The notes under the pieces were generated by a model. That model saw only the letters and a list, made by a program, of their open reading frames with translations, was not told the origin of the DNA and searched no databases. This document shows, piece by piece, positions 22,334-30,417 of a stretch of 33,064 nt of DNA. Position 1 is the stretch's first letter, and the number at the start of each line of letters is the position of its first letter. The position numbers and the translations under genes are program-made. Source of the DNA: Candidatus Omnitrophota bacterium (GTDB lineage: Bacteria > Ratteibacteria > UBA8468 > B48-G9 > JAFGKM01); contig JAFGKM010000023.1 of NCBI GenBank assembly GCA_016928555.1, positions 1-33,064 of the forward strand. The letters are read 5' to 3'.

Positions 22334-25300
22334 CTATACGGTATTAAGCAGTTTTCTGCCTTTCTTCTCGTAATCTTTTTTGACCTCTCCGCTGACAGTT
22401 CTCCATATGAGAAATTGTTTTCTTATTCCGTCCAAAAACCTCCTGTTCAGGCGCTTCCAGTCGGTTGACTCCCCGCTCATTCGTTTCATGACAAGGTTGA
22501 TGGTATAAAACTCAAACTGCCCCATGGGTTCCATCTCAACGTTGAGCTTCTGGCTCACTCCAAGGTCAAAAGGAGCCAGCCATATCATAGTATCTATCAC
22601 ATATTTATTTTTCCCGGACGGAAGCTGCCGCGAAGAAAGAGCGGCGCCGCCGGTGTAAAAATTGCCGAGAGATACGTCTTGATAGGAATTGTAGTATTCC
22701 GTCAAAAACGTCACCAGCCCGAGTACCTCAAATTCGCTGACCGTGAATGGGAACTCGAATTCCCAATTATCGCCTTTCGGTTCGGGCAGTATCCATTTTC
22801 TCGTCACGTCGGGAACGGCCATCCTTGCCGCCTTCCTTGCCGGGTACAGCGTTGAAAGCATAACTGTGATGAATATGATGATTGTGGCAAAAACGGCCGA
22901 CAGAGAGGAATAATTGAGGGTCAATCCTTTAAGCAGTCCCGTTGCCATCAGGATTTTGGCGACCACCTGGCCAAGGAGATAACCGGCAACTGCTCCCATA
23001 ACGGCATATACGAGAGACTCCGCAAGGAAGAGAGAAGAAATGTGAACAGGCGCAAGACCGACCGCGCTGTAAGTTCCTATCTCCCTTATCCTTTCATAAA
23101 CCGAACCCAACATGGTATTCAGCACTATCAATGCCGCTATAAGGATGGGAATAATCAGATTGCTTATGCCCGCGAAAGAGGTAAGCCCCATACTGCTGTA
23201 GATATACGTCTTATCGCCCAGGCCGGCAAAGACTATAACGGCAAGCTTGGAAATAAATCCTTCAACGAGCGAGTTGCCCTCTTCGCCTTTGTTAAAAGCT
23301 ACGGCAACGGAATGCATTGTGCCTTTCATGTTCATCAGCGTCCTGAAAGGAAGTATCGCAATGTTCTCCGCTTCGGTGTGGACAAAAGATTCCATCTTTG
23401 TCTGTGTCGTGAAAACCTGAGCCGTCCTTTCCATCTTCATTTTTGCAATTTCGCGCTCGGGTATTACGGAGAAATCAGTAGGGGTAATGCGCTCGTCGTC
23501 AATATCTTTCATGTCGTTTAAAATCTTCTCGTCAAATATCCCCTTCAAAAGGAACTTTTTTCCGTATATCCACAGATGCGCACTGCCGATATCGGCATCC
23601 GACAGTTTCAACTGGCTGTACATTTTCCTTGAAATCAAAACAGATTCCTCGGAATTATCCTCAAACCACGCTCCCTTGACTAACGCATCTTTAACCGGCA
23701 GAATCTCCCGGGGCGAAAGGCCGAGAAGCCCGGAGGAAAGAACCGTGCTGTTCGAGTGTTTTATTTCAACAGCGGTCCTGTTTCCGAGTGCGTCAAGAAC
23801 AAACCACGACCTCGGGGCGATAACGCCCTTGCCGGAAAACTCGTTTTCGGTATAATCAAGCGCGGTGCCCATAAGAGGCGACCATGCGCGGTCCCTCAAC
23901 AAAATCCCCTGATATACGGGTTTGTAAGGCCTTGCAATCTGGTTGTATTTCATATAAGACTTGATGGATGTAAAGGAGAGAACGGTAAATGTCAGCAGAA
24001 TTAACGTTATAGCCGTCAACACGGTTCTTATGGGCCTTCTCTTCATGTTCGCCACGCCCAGGGAAAAAGCCGTGGCGGTGGCCGTTATCCTGCCGACGTC
24101 GGTTTCGTAAACCTTGGATGTCTCCATCTTCAACTGCCGCATCTGCTCCTCAAACTTTGATGCTACTATTGAAAGAACTACGAGGGACAAAGCAAGAACT
24201 ATGAAAGAAAGGAGTATGACTTCCGGAGCATTTGTAAGCTTGAATGCGGGATGCACCCAGCGCATAATCCAGTAAACAACAAGAAATATGCCGAAAATGC
24301 CCGCCACCCTTTTTTCCAGCCTTGCGAAACTGAAAAGCAGCCTCTCCCCGAAATATGCAAAAGGCAGAAGCAGCATAAAGTAAAAGATGACTCCCTTGAC
24401 CACGTCGTTGGCGGTATTGCGCACGTCGGGATAAGCCCTTGATTCCACCGCCTGCGCCTGCCTTGAATATTTTACAAATTCATACCAATTCCTGTCTTTT
24501 TTCGCGGCATCCGCCATCTGCATCAACATTCTGGATTCATCTTGAAGCTCCGCAAGCCGTTCGTTCCTTATCCCGAACTGTTCAAAACTTTCTCTCCTGT
24601 ATCTGTCAAGAATTATCATGTCCCGCGCACCCTGATAAGGAGTTTCGTATATTGCAGAGATTGCTCCTGCATGAAATCCGAGCCCCTCAACCTTTTCCTT
24701 ATCCAAAGACTCCTCGGCATTAAGCAGAAGAAGCCTTTTCCCGAGAGGGCCTGCCTGTCCTAGAACCTTGAACCGCATCAGGGGATTGGCAAATATGCAA
24801 CCGACCGGCTCCGAATAGGAAGTCCAGCGCAAAGGGATAAAATCGGCATACTGCAGAAAGTATCCGTATTCACCGGGAAGACTGTTTGCCATATCGAGGA
24901 CTTCCACCTTGTCAAGCTGTACGAGATATTGCGAGTCTATAAGGTCAAAAAGGTTTATGGACTTTGCATTGAAGAGGACAATCATCCAGTCCTTATCCTT
25001 ATAATCAAGCACCAGCCTGACAGGATACTGGGCGGCGCCTCCCACCCCGAGGTCGGGAGCAAGCTTAATATCTCCGGTCTCGGAATCCAGATAGAATGCC
25101 TCCAGGTTTATATTGTTCCTCATGGACAGGTTGGAAAAACTGGCTTTCCCCTCTTCGTCCGTCATGCCTATAAGGGTATTTCTTACGCCGATGTTGGACT
25201 TTTCAATAATAACGGCCGTTGTGGAAAGCGCTACCCTGGGTATTACAAGAGCGCCTGAGACAGGGTCGCTGGGAATAAAACTTTTTGACGGGTCAAAAGT

Positions 25301-26725
25301 AACTACCCTTGCGTTAAGCGTTCCCATGTTATCTTTAACAAGGTCAAATGAAACGTCCGGGAAAAAATCAGGGTCGTTGACAGCCGTACTTAGGAGTCCC
25401 TTGATGAAACGGGACTGCCTTGCTATGTTGTTTACGTTAAGGTTCCCGTAGGTATCCGCAGGAGTATCAACCCGCCACCTGCCGTCATGTACCGTAACCA
25501 GCGAAAGCGCCGGATGCCCGGCAGAAATTATATATTGACCCTCTGTCCTTATCCTTTCAGGCAGGAACGTCTGCCATACAAGCCCTCTTTCCGGGCTGAT
25601 TCCGTTTACAAGGGAAGTCTCGGGATTATATCCCAGCTTTTTGCTCACGCTCTCGGAATAAACCATGAATTTTCTGCCGTAGGGAGCGAAAAGCTTCTGA
25701 TGGTAAAAGTCGTCGGAGTTATGCCATAGACCCAGGCTTTCGGAGCCGTCCGACAAATCAAGTCCGATAAAAAGCCGCGGGTTGATTATCTCTTCTTCGG
25801 GTATTCTTTTCCTGAAATGCGCATCTTTCCTGAGATGTTTCTGGATAAAAGCGTCTATGCCCCTCAACCCCTGGTAGTGGGAAGAAGTTGCAAGAAACAC
25901 CAGTGTCCTTTCGGGCGGATTCTGGTTGAAATAATCCAGCAAATCCAGCAGGACGGAAATGCCGGCGGCCGAAGTAGCTCCTTTTGAAACCGCAGGAACA
26001 GCGCTGACGCTGTCGTAATAACTCTGGATTAATATAAGGTCTTCCTTCAAGTCCCTGTTCCTGCCCTCAAGATAGCCGACAATGTTATAATCTTCAACCT
26101 TCCGCCATGTCATCTTCGCAAACAGACGGACTGTCCTTTCCTCCTGAGCCAGATTTATAATTTCCCCGCTGTTTTCATGGGCGTAAAACCTCGGAACGTC
26201 AATAGGAACATTGACAAACTTCTTTTCTGCCTGTATCCGCGTAACGTTGCCCACATCGGTGAAGATGAACGCCCTTGCGCCCAGCATGGCGATAGTGCGC
26301 CACCTTTCCTCGGAATCAAAATCAAGCACAATGATATTGCCGACAATATCCCTGCCTTCGAGTTTTCGCAGGTCCCCGTCCCCGCCGTATATCAGTTTCC
26401 CCTCCAAGCCCGCCGGGGGCAGGGTGGACGTTCTCACAAGGTTGGGCCACATGCAGTGAAGCTCTATTCTCTTTCCGCCGGCATTCAGAAAAGCGTATTC
26501 TTCAACGGGAACAACCACGCTGAATTCTTCCTTGGCAACCCGTTTAAGCCCAGCCGCTTTAAACTTGTTTTCTATAAAATCCGCGGCCTTTTCATGTCCT
26601 TCCGTCCCGGGCATTCTTGAGGAGACCGATGAGAAAAATTGCAGATAGCCGTCAAGGCTTTGGGAGTAAGAGATTGAAGCTGAGAGGAAGAACAGAAATA
26701 GAGGCAGTAAACACTTCTTAATCAT
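22334..26725 (-). CDS. Giant M28-like pseudopeptidase fused to FtsX-type permease
   Basis: 1463 residues. A signal peptide (1-21) precedes an M28 aminopeptidase-like domain (~25-445) with an inserted PA-like region (~107-200), a beta-rich middle (~450-700), a short coiled-coil-like segment (~710-765), helices near 775-856, another at ~901-922, a large periplasmic region (~925-1185), and a C-terminal FtsX core (~1185-1310) with the SVYERIREIGTYSAVGLAP signature. The M28 fold is recognisable, but its metal ligands look lost: HYD is YYDS (236), the bridging D is absent in GATSAAG, the catalytic E-E is HY (SSHYQG, 281) and the last H is replaced in RVDTPADT (~418). The start overlaps the lipoprotein stop by 8 bases. 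FtsX-type permeases usually need an ABC ATPase, and none is encoded nearby. Confidence 0.8.
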   Translation of the reverse strand: MIKKCLLPLFLFFLSASISYSQSLDGYLQFFSSVSSRMPGTEGHEKAADFIENKFKAAGLKRVAKEEFSVVVPVEEYAFLNAGGKRIELHCMWPNLVRTSTLPPAGLEGKLIYGGDGDLRKLEGRDIVGNIIVLDFDSEERWRTIAMLGARAFIFTDVGNVTRIQAEKKFVNVPIDVPRFYAHENSGEIINLAQEERTVRLFAKMTWRKVEDYNIVGYLEGRNRDLKEDLILIQSYYDSVSAVPAVSKGATSAAGISVLLDLLDYFNQNPPERTLVFLATSSHYQGLRGIDAFIQKHLRKDAHFRKRIPEEEIINPRLFIGLDLSDGSESLGLWHNSDDFYHQKLFAPYGRKFMVYSESVSKKLGYNPETSLVNGISPERGLVWQTFLPERIRTEGQYIISAGHPALSLVTVHDGRWRVDTPADTYGNLNVNNIARQSRFIKGLLSTAVNDPDFFPDVSFDLVKDNMGTLNARVVTFDPSKSFIPSDPVSGALVIPRVALSTTAVIIEKSNIGVRNTLIGMTDEEGKASFSNLSMRNNINLEAFYLDSETGDIKLAPDLGVGGAAQYPVRLVLDYKDKDWMIVLFNAKSINLFDLIDSQYLVQLDKVEVLDMANSLPGEYGYFLQYADFIPLRWTSYSEPVGCIFANPLMRFKVLGQAGPLGKRLLLLNAEESLDKEKVEGLGFHAGAISAIYETPYQGARDMIILDRYRRESFEQFGIRNERLAELQDESRMLMQMADAAKKDRNWYEFVKYSRQAQAVESRAYPDVRNTANDVVKGVIFYFMLLLPFAYFGERLLFSFARLEKRVAGIFGIFLVVYWIMRWVHPAFKLTNAPEVILLSFIVLALSLVVLSIVASKFEEQMRQLKMETSKVYETDVGRITATATAFSLGVANMKRRPIRTVLTAITLILLTFTVLSFTSIKSYMKYNQIARPYKPVYQGILLRDRAWSPLMGTALDYTENEFSGKGVIAPRSWFVLDALGNRTAVEIKHSNSTVLSSGLLGLSPREILPVKDALVKGAWFEDNSEESVLISRKMYSQLKLSDADIGSAHLWIYGKKFLLKGIFDEKILNDMKDIDDERITPTDFSVIPEREIAKMKMERTAQVFTTQTKMESFVHTEAENIAILPFRTLMNMKGTMHSVAVAFNKGEEGNSLVEGFISKLAVIVFAGLGDKTYIYSSMGLTSFAGISNLIIPILIAALIVLNTMLGSVYERIREIGTYSAVGLAPVHISSLFLAESLVYAVMGAVAGYLLGQVVAKILMATGLLKGLTLNYSSLSAVFATIIIFITVMLSTLYPARKAARMAVPDVTRKWILPEPKGDNWEFEFPFTVSEFEVLGLVTFLTEYYNSYQDVSLGNFYTGGAALSSRQLPSGKNKYVIDTMIWLAPFDLGVSQKLNVEMEPMGQFEFYTINLVMKRMSGESTDWKRLNRRFLDGIRKQFLIWRTVSGEVKKDYEKKGRKLLNTV

Positions 26726-27248
26726 TTTTAAACCCCCTCAATTTTTGCCATGCTCTTCTTGACCCGGGATTGATGTTCACCTCGGCAATAAACTCTTTTT
26801 TCGCGGATGCACCATCCCCTTCTTTCTCGTGAATCAACCCTTTTAAGAAGTGGGCGTTGGGATAATATGCATTTATACCAAGAATTGCTTCCAGGGCATC
26901 CATGGAACCCGCAAGGTCTTCTTTGTAAAACCTCATAAGTGCAAGATTAAAAGCAAGATTAACATTATTCGGAAAATAAGTCAACCCTTTTTGAGTCCAT
27001 TCTTCGGCTTCTGAAAGGTCGTTTTTCAGCACAAGGGCCGTTATTATTTTCTCGTACAGATTTGCGCTCTGTTTATAATCCAGCGCCTCCGTCCATTTTT
27101 CTACCGCACCGTCAAGATTTCCGGAAGAGAAAAGCCTGTCTCCTTCAGAGGATTTCTTCATCCCCGCCGAAAGAGACGGATTGATAAAGCACCCCGAGAG
27201 GAGAAGGCCAATAGCAGAAATTAGAATAAGCGTCTTGTTAAATTTCAT
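26718..27248 (-). CDS. TPR-containing lipoprotein
   Basis: 176 residues. The N terminus ILISAIGLLLSGCF is a clear lipobox (LSGC), so the mature protein is lipid-anchored at a membrane. The rest is made of tetratricopeptide-like helices: residues 35-70 (GDRLFSSGNLDGAVEKWTEA), 70-105 (LKNDLSEAEEWTQKGLTYFP), 105-140 (NLALMRFYKEDLAGSMDALE) and a last unit to 170. TPR lipoproteins usually hold partner proteins. Here the neighbour is the giant FtsX fusion, whose start codon overlaps this gene's stop (ATGATTAA), so both are made together. It starts 2 bases after the small membrane protein gene. Confidence 0.85.
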   Translation of the reverse strand: MKFNKTLILISAIGLLLSGCFINPSLSAGMKKSSEGDRLFSSGNLDGAVEKWTEALDYKQSANLYEKIITALVLKNDLSEAEEWTQKGLTYFPNNVNLAFNLALMRFYKEDLAGSMDALEAILGINAYYPNAHFLKGLIHEKEGDGASAKKEFIAEVNINPGSRRAWQKLRGFKND

Positions 27249-27250
27249 GT

Positions 27251-27424
27251 TTAGGGGTTATTCATCCTCCTGATTCTTCTGACGAATATCCAGATTAGGA
27301 GGGCCAAAGCCAGTATCATTATAATCCTGCTCAAATGGGTTTCCCTGCGAAGGATTGAAGGCCACAATGCGAAGATAGAAAGTATGATTACCGCGTCTTC
27401 CCAGAAAGGCGTTTTCTTTTCCAT
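27251..27424 (-). CDS. 57-residue two-helix membrane protein
   Basis: A short open frame from ATG at 27424 to TAA at 27251. The product starts MEKKTPFWEDAVIILSIFAL and carries two hydrophobic stretches: residues ~11-24 (AVIILSIFALWPSI) and ~35-48 (IMILALALLIWIFV), followed by a basic tail RRIRRMNNP. It stops 2 bases before the lipoprotein ATG, and its own ATG has GGGGAG nine bases upstream, contributed by a REP-like repeat. I do not recognise a family. Position and spacing make it the first gene of the lipoprotein-FtsX-OPT operon. It may be a small subunit of that complex. Confidence 0.65.
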   Translation of the reverse strand: MEKKTPFWEDAVIILSIFALWPSILRRETHLSRIIMILALALLIWIFVRRIRRMNNP

Positions 27425-27428
27425 TAGC

Positions 27429-27513
27429 AAAATCTCCCCATCTTAATCCCCCTCTGCTAAAGGAGGGAACTATCTCTCCCCCTTTGCAAAAGGGGGATTA
27501 AAGGGGGATTTTG
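27429..27513. repeat. REP-like palindromes, two adjacent units
   Basis: Unit 1 CCCCCTCTGCTAAAGGAGGG and unit 2 CTCCCCCTTTGCAAAAGGGG plus GATT, then AAAGGGGGATTTT. They lie directly upstream of the 57-residue membrane protein. The 283-base span 27425-27707 otherwise holds the tRNA-Leu 3' fragment and unassigned sequence. Confidence 0.85.
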
Positions 27514-27557
27514 TCTCTTAGCTTTTACTTATCACTAATCACTTACCACTGTTTCTT

Positions 27558-27576
27558 TGGTGCCGGGAGGGGGATT
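27558..27576 (-). pseudogene. 3' fragment of a tRNA-Leu gene with encoded CCA
   Basis: AATCCCCCTCCCGGCACCA on the minus strand matches the last 16 bases of the intact tRNA-Leu at 27708 and adds an encoded CCA, which the intact gene lacks. No matching 5' half is found upstream. It looks like an integration or rearrangement scar. Confidence 0.6.
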
Positions 27577-27707
27577 GTGCTGTCAAAAAACGCCGCACGA
27601 ACTCCTCCCTTTTCTTATTCAAGCTTGCTAACCTTTTTCTGAGGAAAGCATTCGTCGTCGTTTTGACGCCCCATGGTGTTCAAATCCCCTCTCAAAGAAG
27701 CTTGCAA

Positions 27708-27789
27708 TGCCGGGAGGGGGATTTGAACCCCCACGGCTTACGCCATACGCCCCTCAAACGTACGTGTCTGCCAGTTCCACCATCCCGGC
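27708..27789 (-). tRNA. tRNA-Leu (anticodon GAG)
   Basis: 82 bases on the minus strand. Acceptor GCCGGGA pairs with TCCCGGC; the D arm contains GGTGGAACTGGCAGACAC. The anticodon stem TACGT/GCGTA encloses the loop TTGAGGG, giving GAG for CUC/CUU codons. A class II variable arm TGGCGTAAGCCG is present, and the T arm is GGGGG-TTCAAAT-CCCCC. CCA is not encoded. Confidence 0.96.
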
Positions 27790-27800
27790 TTTCTACATAT

Positions 27801-27852
27801 TCAAATCCCCTCTTAATCCCCCCTTTGACAAAGGGGGGCATGGGGGGATTTT
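27801..27852. repeat. REP-like palindrome between glyQ and tRNA-Leu
   Basis: CAAATCCCCTCTTAATCCCC then CCTTTGACAAAGGGGGG and GGGGGGATTTTC. It ends 2 bases from the glyQ stop codon. The stem is strong but no T tract follows it on the glyQ strand, so it is not called a terminator. Confidence 0.88.
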
Positions 27853-27854
27853 CT

Positions 27855-28721
27855 CTATATTATACCTTTTTCCCGTTTCAGGTATAAATCGGCGCATATC
27901 CTTGCCAGCTTTCTTACCCTGCCGATATATCTCACCCTTTCGGTGACGCTTATCGCCTTCCTTGCGTCAAGCAGATTAAAAATATGCGACAATTTAAGGA
28001 CATAATCATAGGCGGGATAAAGTACGCCCTCCTCCAGAATCCTTCCCGCCTCTTTCTCAAACCTGTCAAACATCTCAAACAGCAGGGAAACGTCCGCCTT
28101 GTCAAAACTGTAGACGGAATAATCTTTCTCCCTGTCTTTGCTCATCCTGTCGTAAGTAACTTCCTTATTCCACTGCAGTTCGTAAACGCTCTTCTTTTTC
28201 TGGATGAAGTTCGCAATCCTGTCTAAACCGTACGTTATCTCCACGGAAGGCGGAGACAGGTCAATTCCGCCTGCCTGCTGCATGTAAGTAAACTGTGTGA
28301 TTTCTAAACCGTCAAGCCAGACCTCCCATCCCACTCCCCACGCACCCAGCGTAGGGGCTTCCCAGTTGTCCTCCACGAAGCGGATGTCATGCTTATCCGT
28401 CTTTATACCTATTGAGGAAAGACTGTCAAGGTAAATATCCTGTATCTTGTCCGGCGGCGGCTTTATTATCACCTGTATCTGGTGGTGCATATATAAGCGC
28501 ACCGGGTTATCCCCGTATCTTCCGTCGGCAGGCCTGACCGACGGTTCCATGTATATAACCTTCCATTTTCCGGCGCCAAGTATCCCGAAAAACGTTGCCG
28601 GATTAAGCGTACCCGCACCCACCTCAACATTATAGGGATGCCATAAAACACAACCTTTCTTAATCCAGAATTCTTCAAGATTACGCCATATGTCCTGAAA
28701 CGTCATTGCGCCTTTTTTCAT
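27855..28721 (-). CDS. glyQ: Glycyl-tRNA synthetase alpha subunit GlyQ
   Basis: The alpha subunit holds the class II catalytic core of the bacterial alpha2beta2 glycyl-tRNA synthetase. Motifs read [79 protein letters not shown] and [15 protein letters not shown]. The start at 28721 (288 residues) has AAAGGA six bases upstream. An earlier ATG at 28775 lies within the -35 box of a strong promoter, so it cannot be used from that promoter. The glyS partner does not follow; tRNA-Leu and then the membrane operon do, so the beta subunit must be elsewhere in the genome. Confidence 0.95.
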   Translation of the reverse strand: MKKGAMTFQDIWRNLEEFWIKKGCVLWHPYNVEVGAGTLNPATFFGILGAGKWKVIYMEPSVRPADGRYGDNPVRLYMHHQIQVIIKPPPDKIQDIYLDSLSSIGIKTDKHDIRFVEDNWEAPTLGAWGVGWEVWLDGLEITQFTYMQQAGGIDLSPPSVEITYGLDRIANFIQKKKSVYELQWNKEVTYDRMSKDREKDYSVYSFDKADVSLLFEMFDRFEKEAGRILEEGVLYPAYDYVLKLSHIFNLLDARKAISVTERVRYIGRVRKLARICADLYLKREKGII

Positions 28722-28746
28722 ATGATCCTTTGAATATTGCCCCATA

Positions 28747-28775
28747 ATTATATGATATTTCCCCCTCCCGCGCAA
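28747..28775 (-). promoter_or_regulatory. Predicted glyQ promoter
   Basis: TTGCGC (-35, 28770-28775), 17-base spacer, TATAAT (-10, 28747-28752) on the minus strand. Expected transcript start is near 28740, leaving a ~20-base leader. A small inverted repeat (AGCAGCTATCCCGTATAGCG) lies upstream. Confidence 0.8.
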
Positions 28776-28874
28776 CAGCTCAGCTCAACCGTACGCTATA
28801 CGGGATAGCTGCTCCTTTTTCATGAGAACAAAGCTGTTCTGCTATAAACGGCCATATTCTGGAATTATTCCGAT

Positions 28875-30413
28875 TTATTTTACCAGGAGGAAAACCCCTA
28901 CGGAAAAGAAAAAGAGTGCAAGGAGTATTTTAACAACAGCCACGTTCTTTCTGGAAAATTCCGCCAGTTTCTGTGCGGTTGTGCCCATCCATGAAAGAGC
29001 AAGGATAATAAATAGAGGCAGGACAAAAAACAGGTTGTAAAGTATCAGATAGAACATACCTTTAAGCTTCAAACCGGGATTTCCCGTAATATAGACAATG
29101 GTTGGAAGATATACCTGTCCCGTACAGGCAAACTCCAATACTGAAACTGTAATTCCCGCAATGAAACTTCCTGCCATATAATGCGGCAGCCTCATCTTGC
29201 TTATTATCGTTGAGTGTATCCTGTCGTTCACTGCCTTCGGCAATTTCAAGGTTATATCCTTAACATCGCCGCGTTTTGCCTTCAGGAAATCCCTGAAGCT
29301 CAAATACCCCAAAATTAAACAGCCAGCTCCTACAACGCCATTGAGAATGCTTGAGAACAGCGTATAATACTCGTATTTGAAGATAACATAAAGAACACCC
29401 ATCCCTATGAGAACATAGGCCAAAAAAACGCCTGTTATAAACATCAGGCCTACGAAAAGCATATCTTTACCCTTCTTCTTTACAACCGTCATGTATGATA
29501 TAAAAAAGACCAGTACCGCAAAAGCGCATGGGTTAAATCCGTCAATCAAACCGGCAAAAAAGACAGTGGCGGCTTTCAATGATGAAAATCTTCCTTCAAT
29601 CCTTTCTTCCGCTTTCGCCATTTCCTCTTCAGACACATCCCATATGACAACAGAGCCGGTTTTGTTTTCTTCAATCAGTTCCTCTATCTTTCCCTGCGAG
29701 ATATCCTTCTGCTGAAGGTATTCGGAGCCGACAAAAATCGTGGCGGGGAGCAATCTATGCTTTTCAGGCATATCTTTCTTTTCTGCTATTGCCTCAAACA
29801 GAACCTTGTTTTCCCTCGCCTTCAGGTCAAATTTCTTTATGACCAGAAAAGGATATTTCTGTCCAAGATACTTTAAGAGATAAAACGTTCTGCTGCATTC
29901 CTTACAGCCAAGTTCATAAAAGAATGCCAGATAAACGGTTTTTTGTGTCTCGATTTGTTGCATTTCTTCTGTTTCTTTTATTGTTTCAGATTTTTCGGCA
30001 ATTTCATCCTTGTCTGTTTTCACCATCTCATCCGGCCATTCCACGCCGCCTTTTTCCGCATATTCCTTAACAATCTTTTCAATATCCTTCTCTATCTCCT
30101 TCACCCCGCCCAGGACATATTTTCCGATAAATACAACCGGCAGTTCATTATCGGTATCCTCGTATTTTGCTTCCAGTTCAGTAAGCTTCTGGTAGTTTTC
30201 AATATTGTCTATATCAAAGTATTCGGGCTCTATTTTCCATCCTGTCCTCTGCGATAAAGTTGAAATGCCCTGTGGTTTTATGATTCCGCACTCGGAGCAG
30301 TCCTGCGAATAGAAAACATAGAGTCGAATTGGAGAAGTATCTGCAAAGGATTGGCGTAGAACGAAAAGTAAACCGGCGATGAGTATAACAAAGAAAGTTT
30401 TAAAACTTTTCAT
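28875..30413 (-). CDS. Two thioredoxin-like domains fused to a CcdA/DsbD membrane domain
   Basis: 512 residues. A signal sequence (~1-25) is followed by a thioredoxin-like domain with a CSEC pair (residues 39-42), a linker rich in Lys/Glu (~130-155), a second thioredoxin-like domain with a CKEC pair (170-173), and a C-terminal DsbD/CcdA membrane domain (~285-512). The last has the first transport cysteine in GFNPCAFAVLVFF and the second in EFACTGQVYLPTI. The design fits a machine that carries electrons from the cytoplasm across the membrane to periplasmic disulfides. It starts 4 bases after the DUF1573 gene, so the two share an operon. The order (periplasmic domains first, membrane domain last) differs from classical DsbD. 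It may reduce that partner or serve cytochrome maturation. Confidence 0.85.
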   Translation of the reverse strand: MKSFKTFFVILIAGLLFVLRQSFADTSPIRLYVFYSQDCSECGIIKPQGISTLSQRTGWKIEPEYFDIDNIENYQKLTELEAKYEDTDNELPVVFIGKYVLGGVKEIEKDIEKIVKEYAEKGGVEWPDEMVKTDKDEIAEKSETIKETEEMQQIETQKTVYLAFFYELGCKECSRTFYLLKYLGQKYPFLVIKKFDLKARENKVLFEAIAEKKDMPEKHRLLPATIFVGSEYLQQKDISQGKIEELIEENKTGSVVIWDVSEEEMAKAEERIEGRFSSLKAATVFFAGLIDGFNPCAFAVLVFFISYMTVVKKKGKDMLFVGLMFITGVFLAYVLIGMGVLYVIFKYEYYTLFSSILNGVVGAGCLILGYLSFRDFLKAKRGDVKDITLKLPKAVNDRIHSTIISKMRLPHYMAGSFIAGITVSVLEFACTGQVYLPTIVYITGNPGLKLKGMFYLILYNLFFVLPLFIILALSWMGTTAQKLAEFSRKNVAVVKILLALFFFSVGVFLLVK

Positions 30414-30417
30414 CTGT

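Noticed and set aside
27558-27660. Second functional tRNA downstream of tRNA-Leu
   Set aside because: Only the 3' T-arm/acceptor half is present; no D arm, anticodon arm or 5' acceptor strand is found.
27801-27852. Intrinsic terminator for glyQ
   Set aside because: The stem is strong but no T tract follows on the glyQ strand.
28722-28775. Earlier ATG for glyQ at 28775
   Set aside because: It overlaps the -35 box of a consensus promoter, and the added residues are not conserved.
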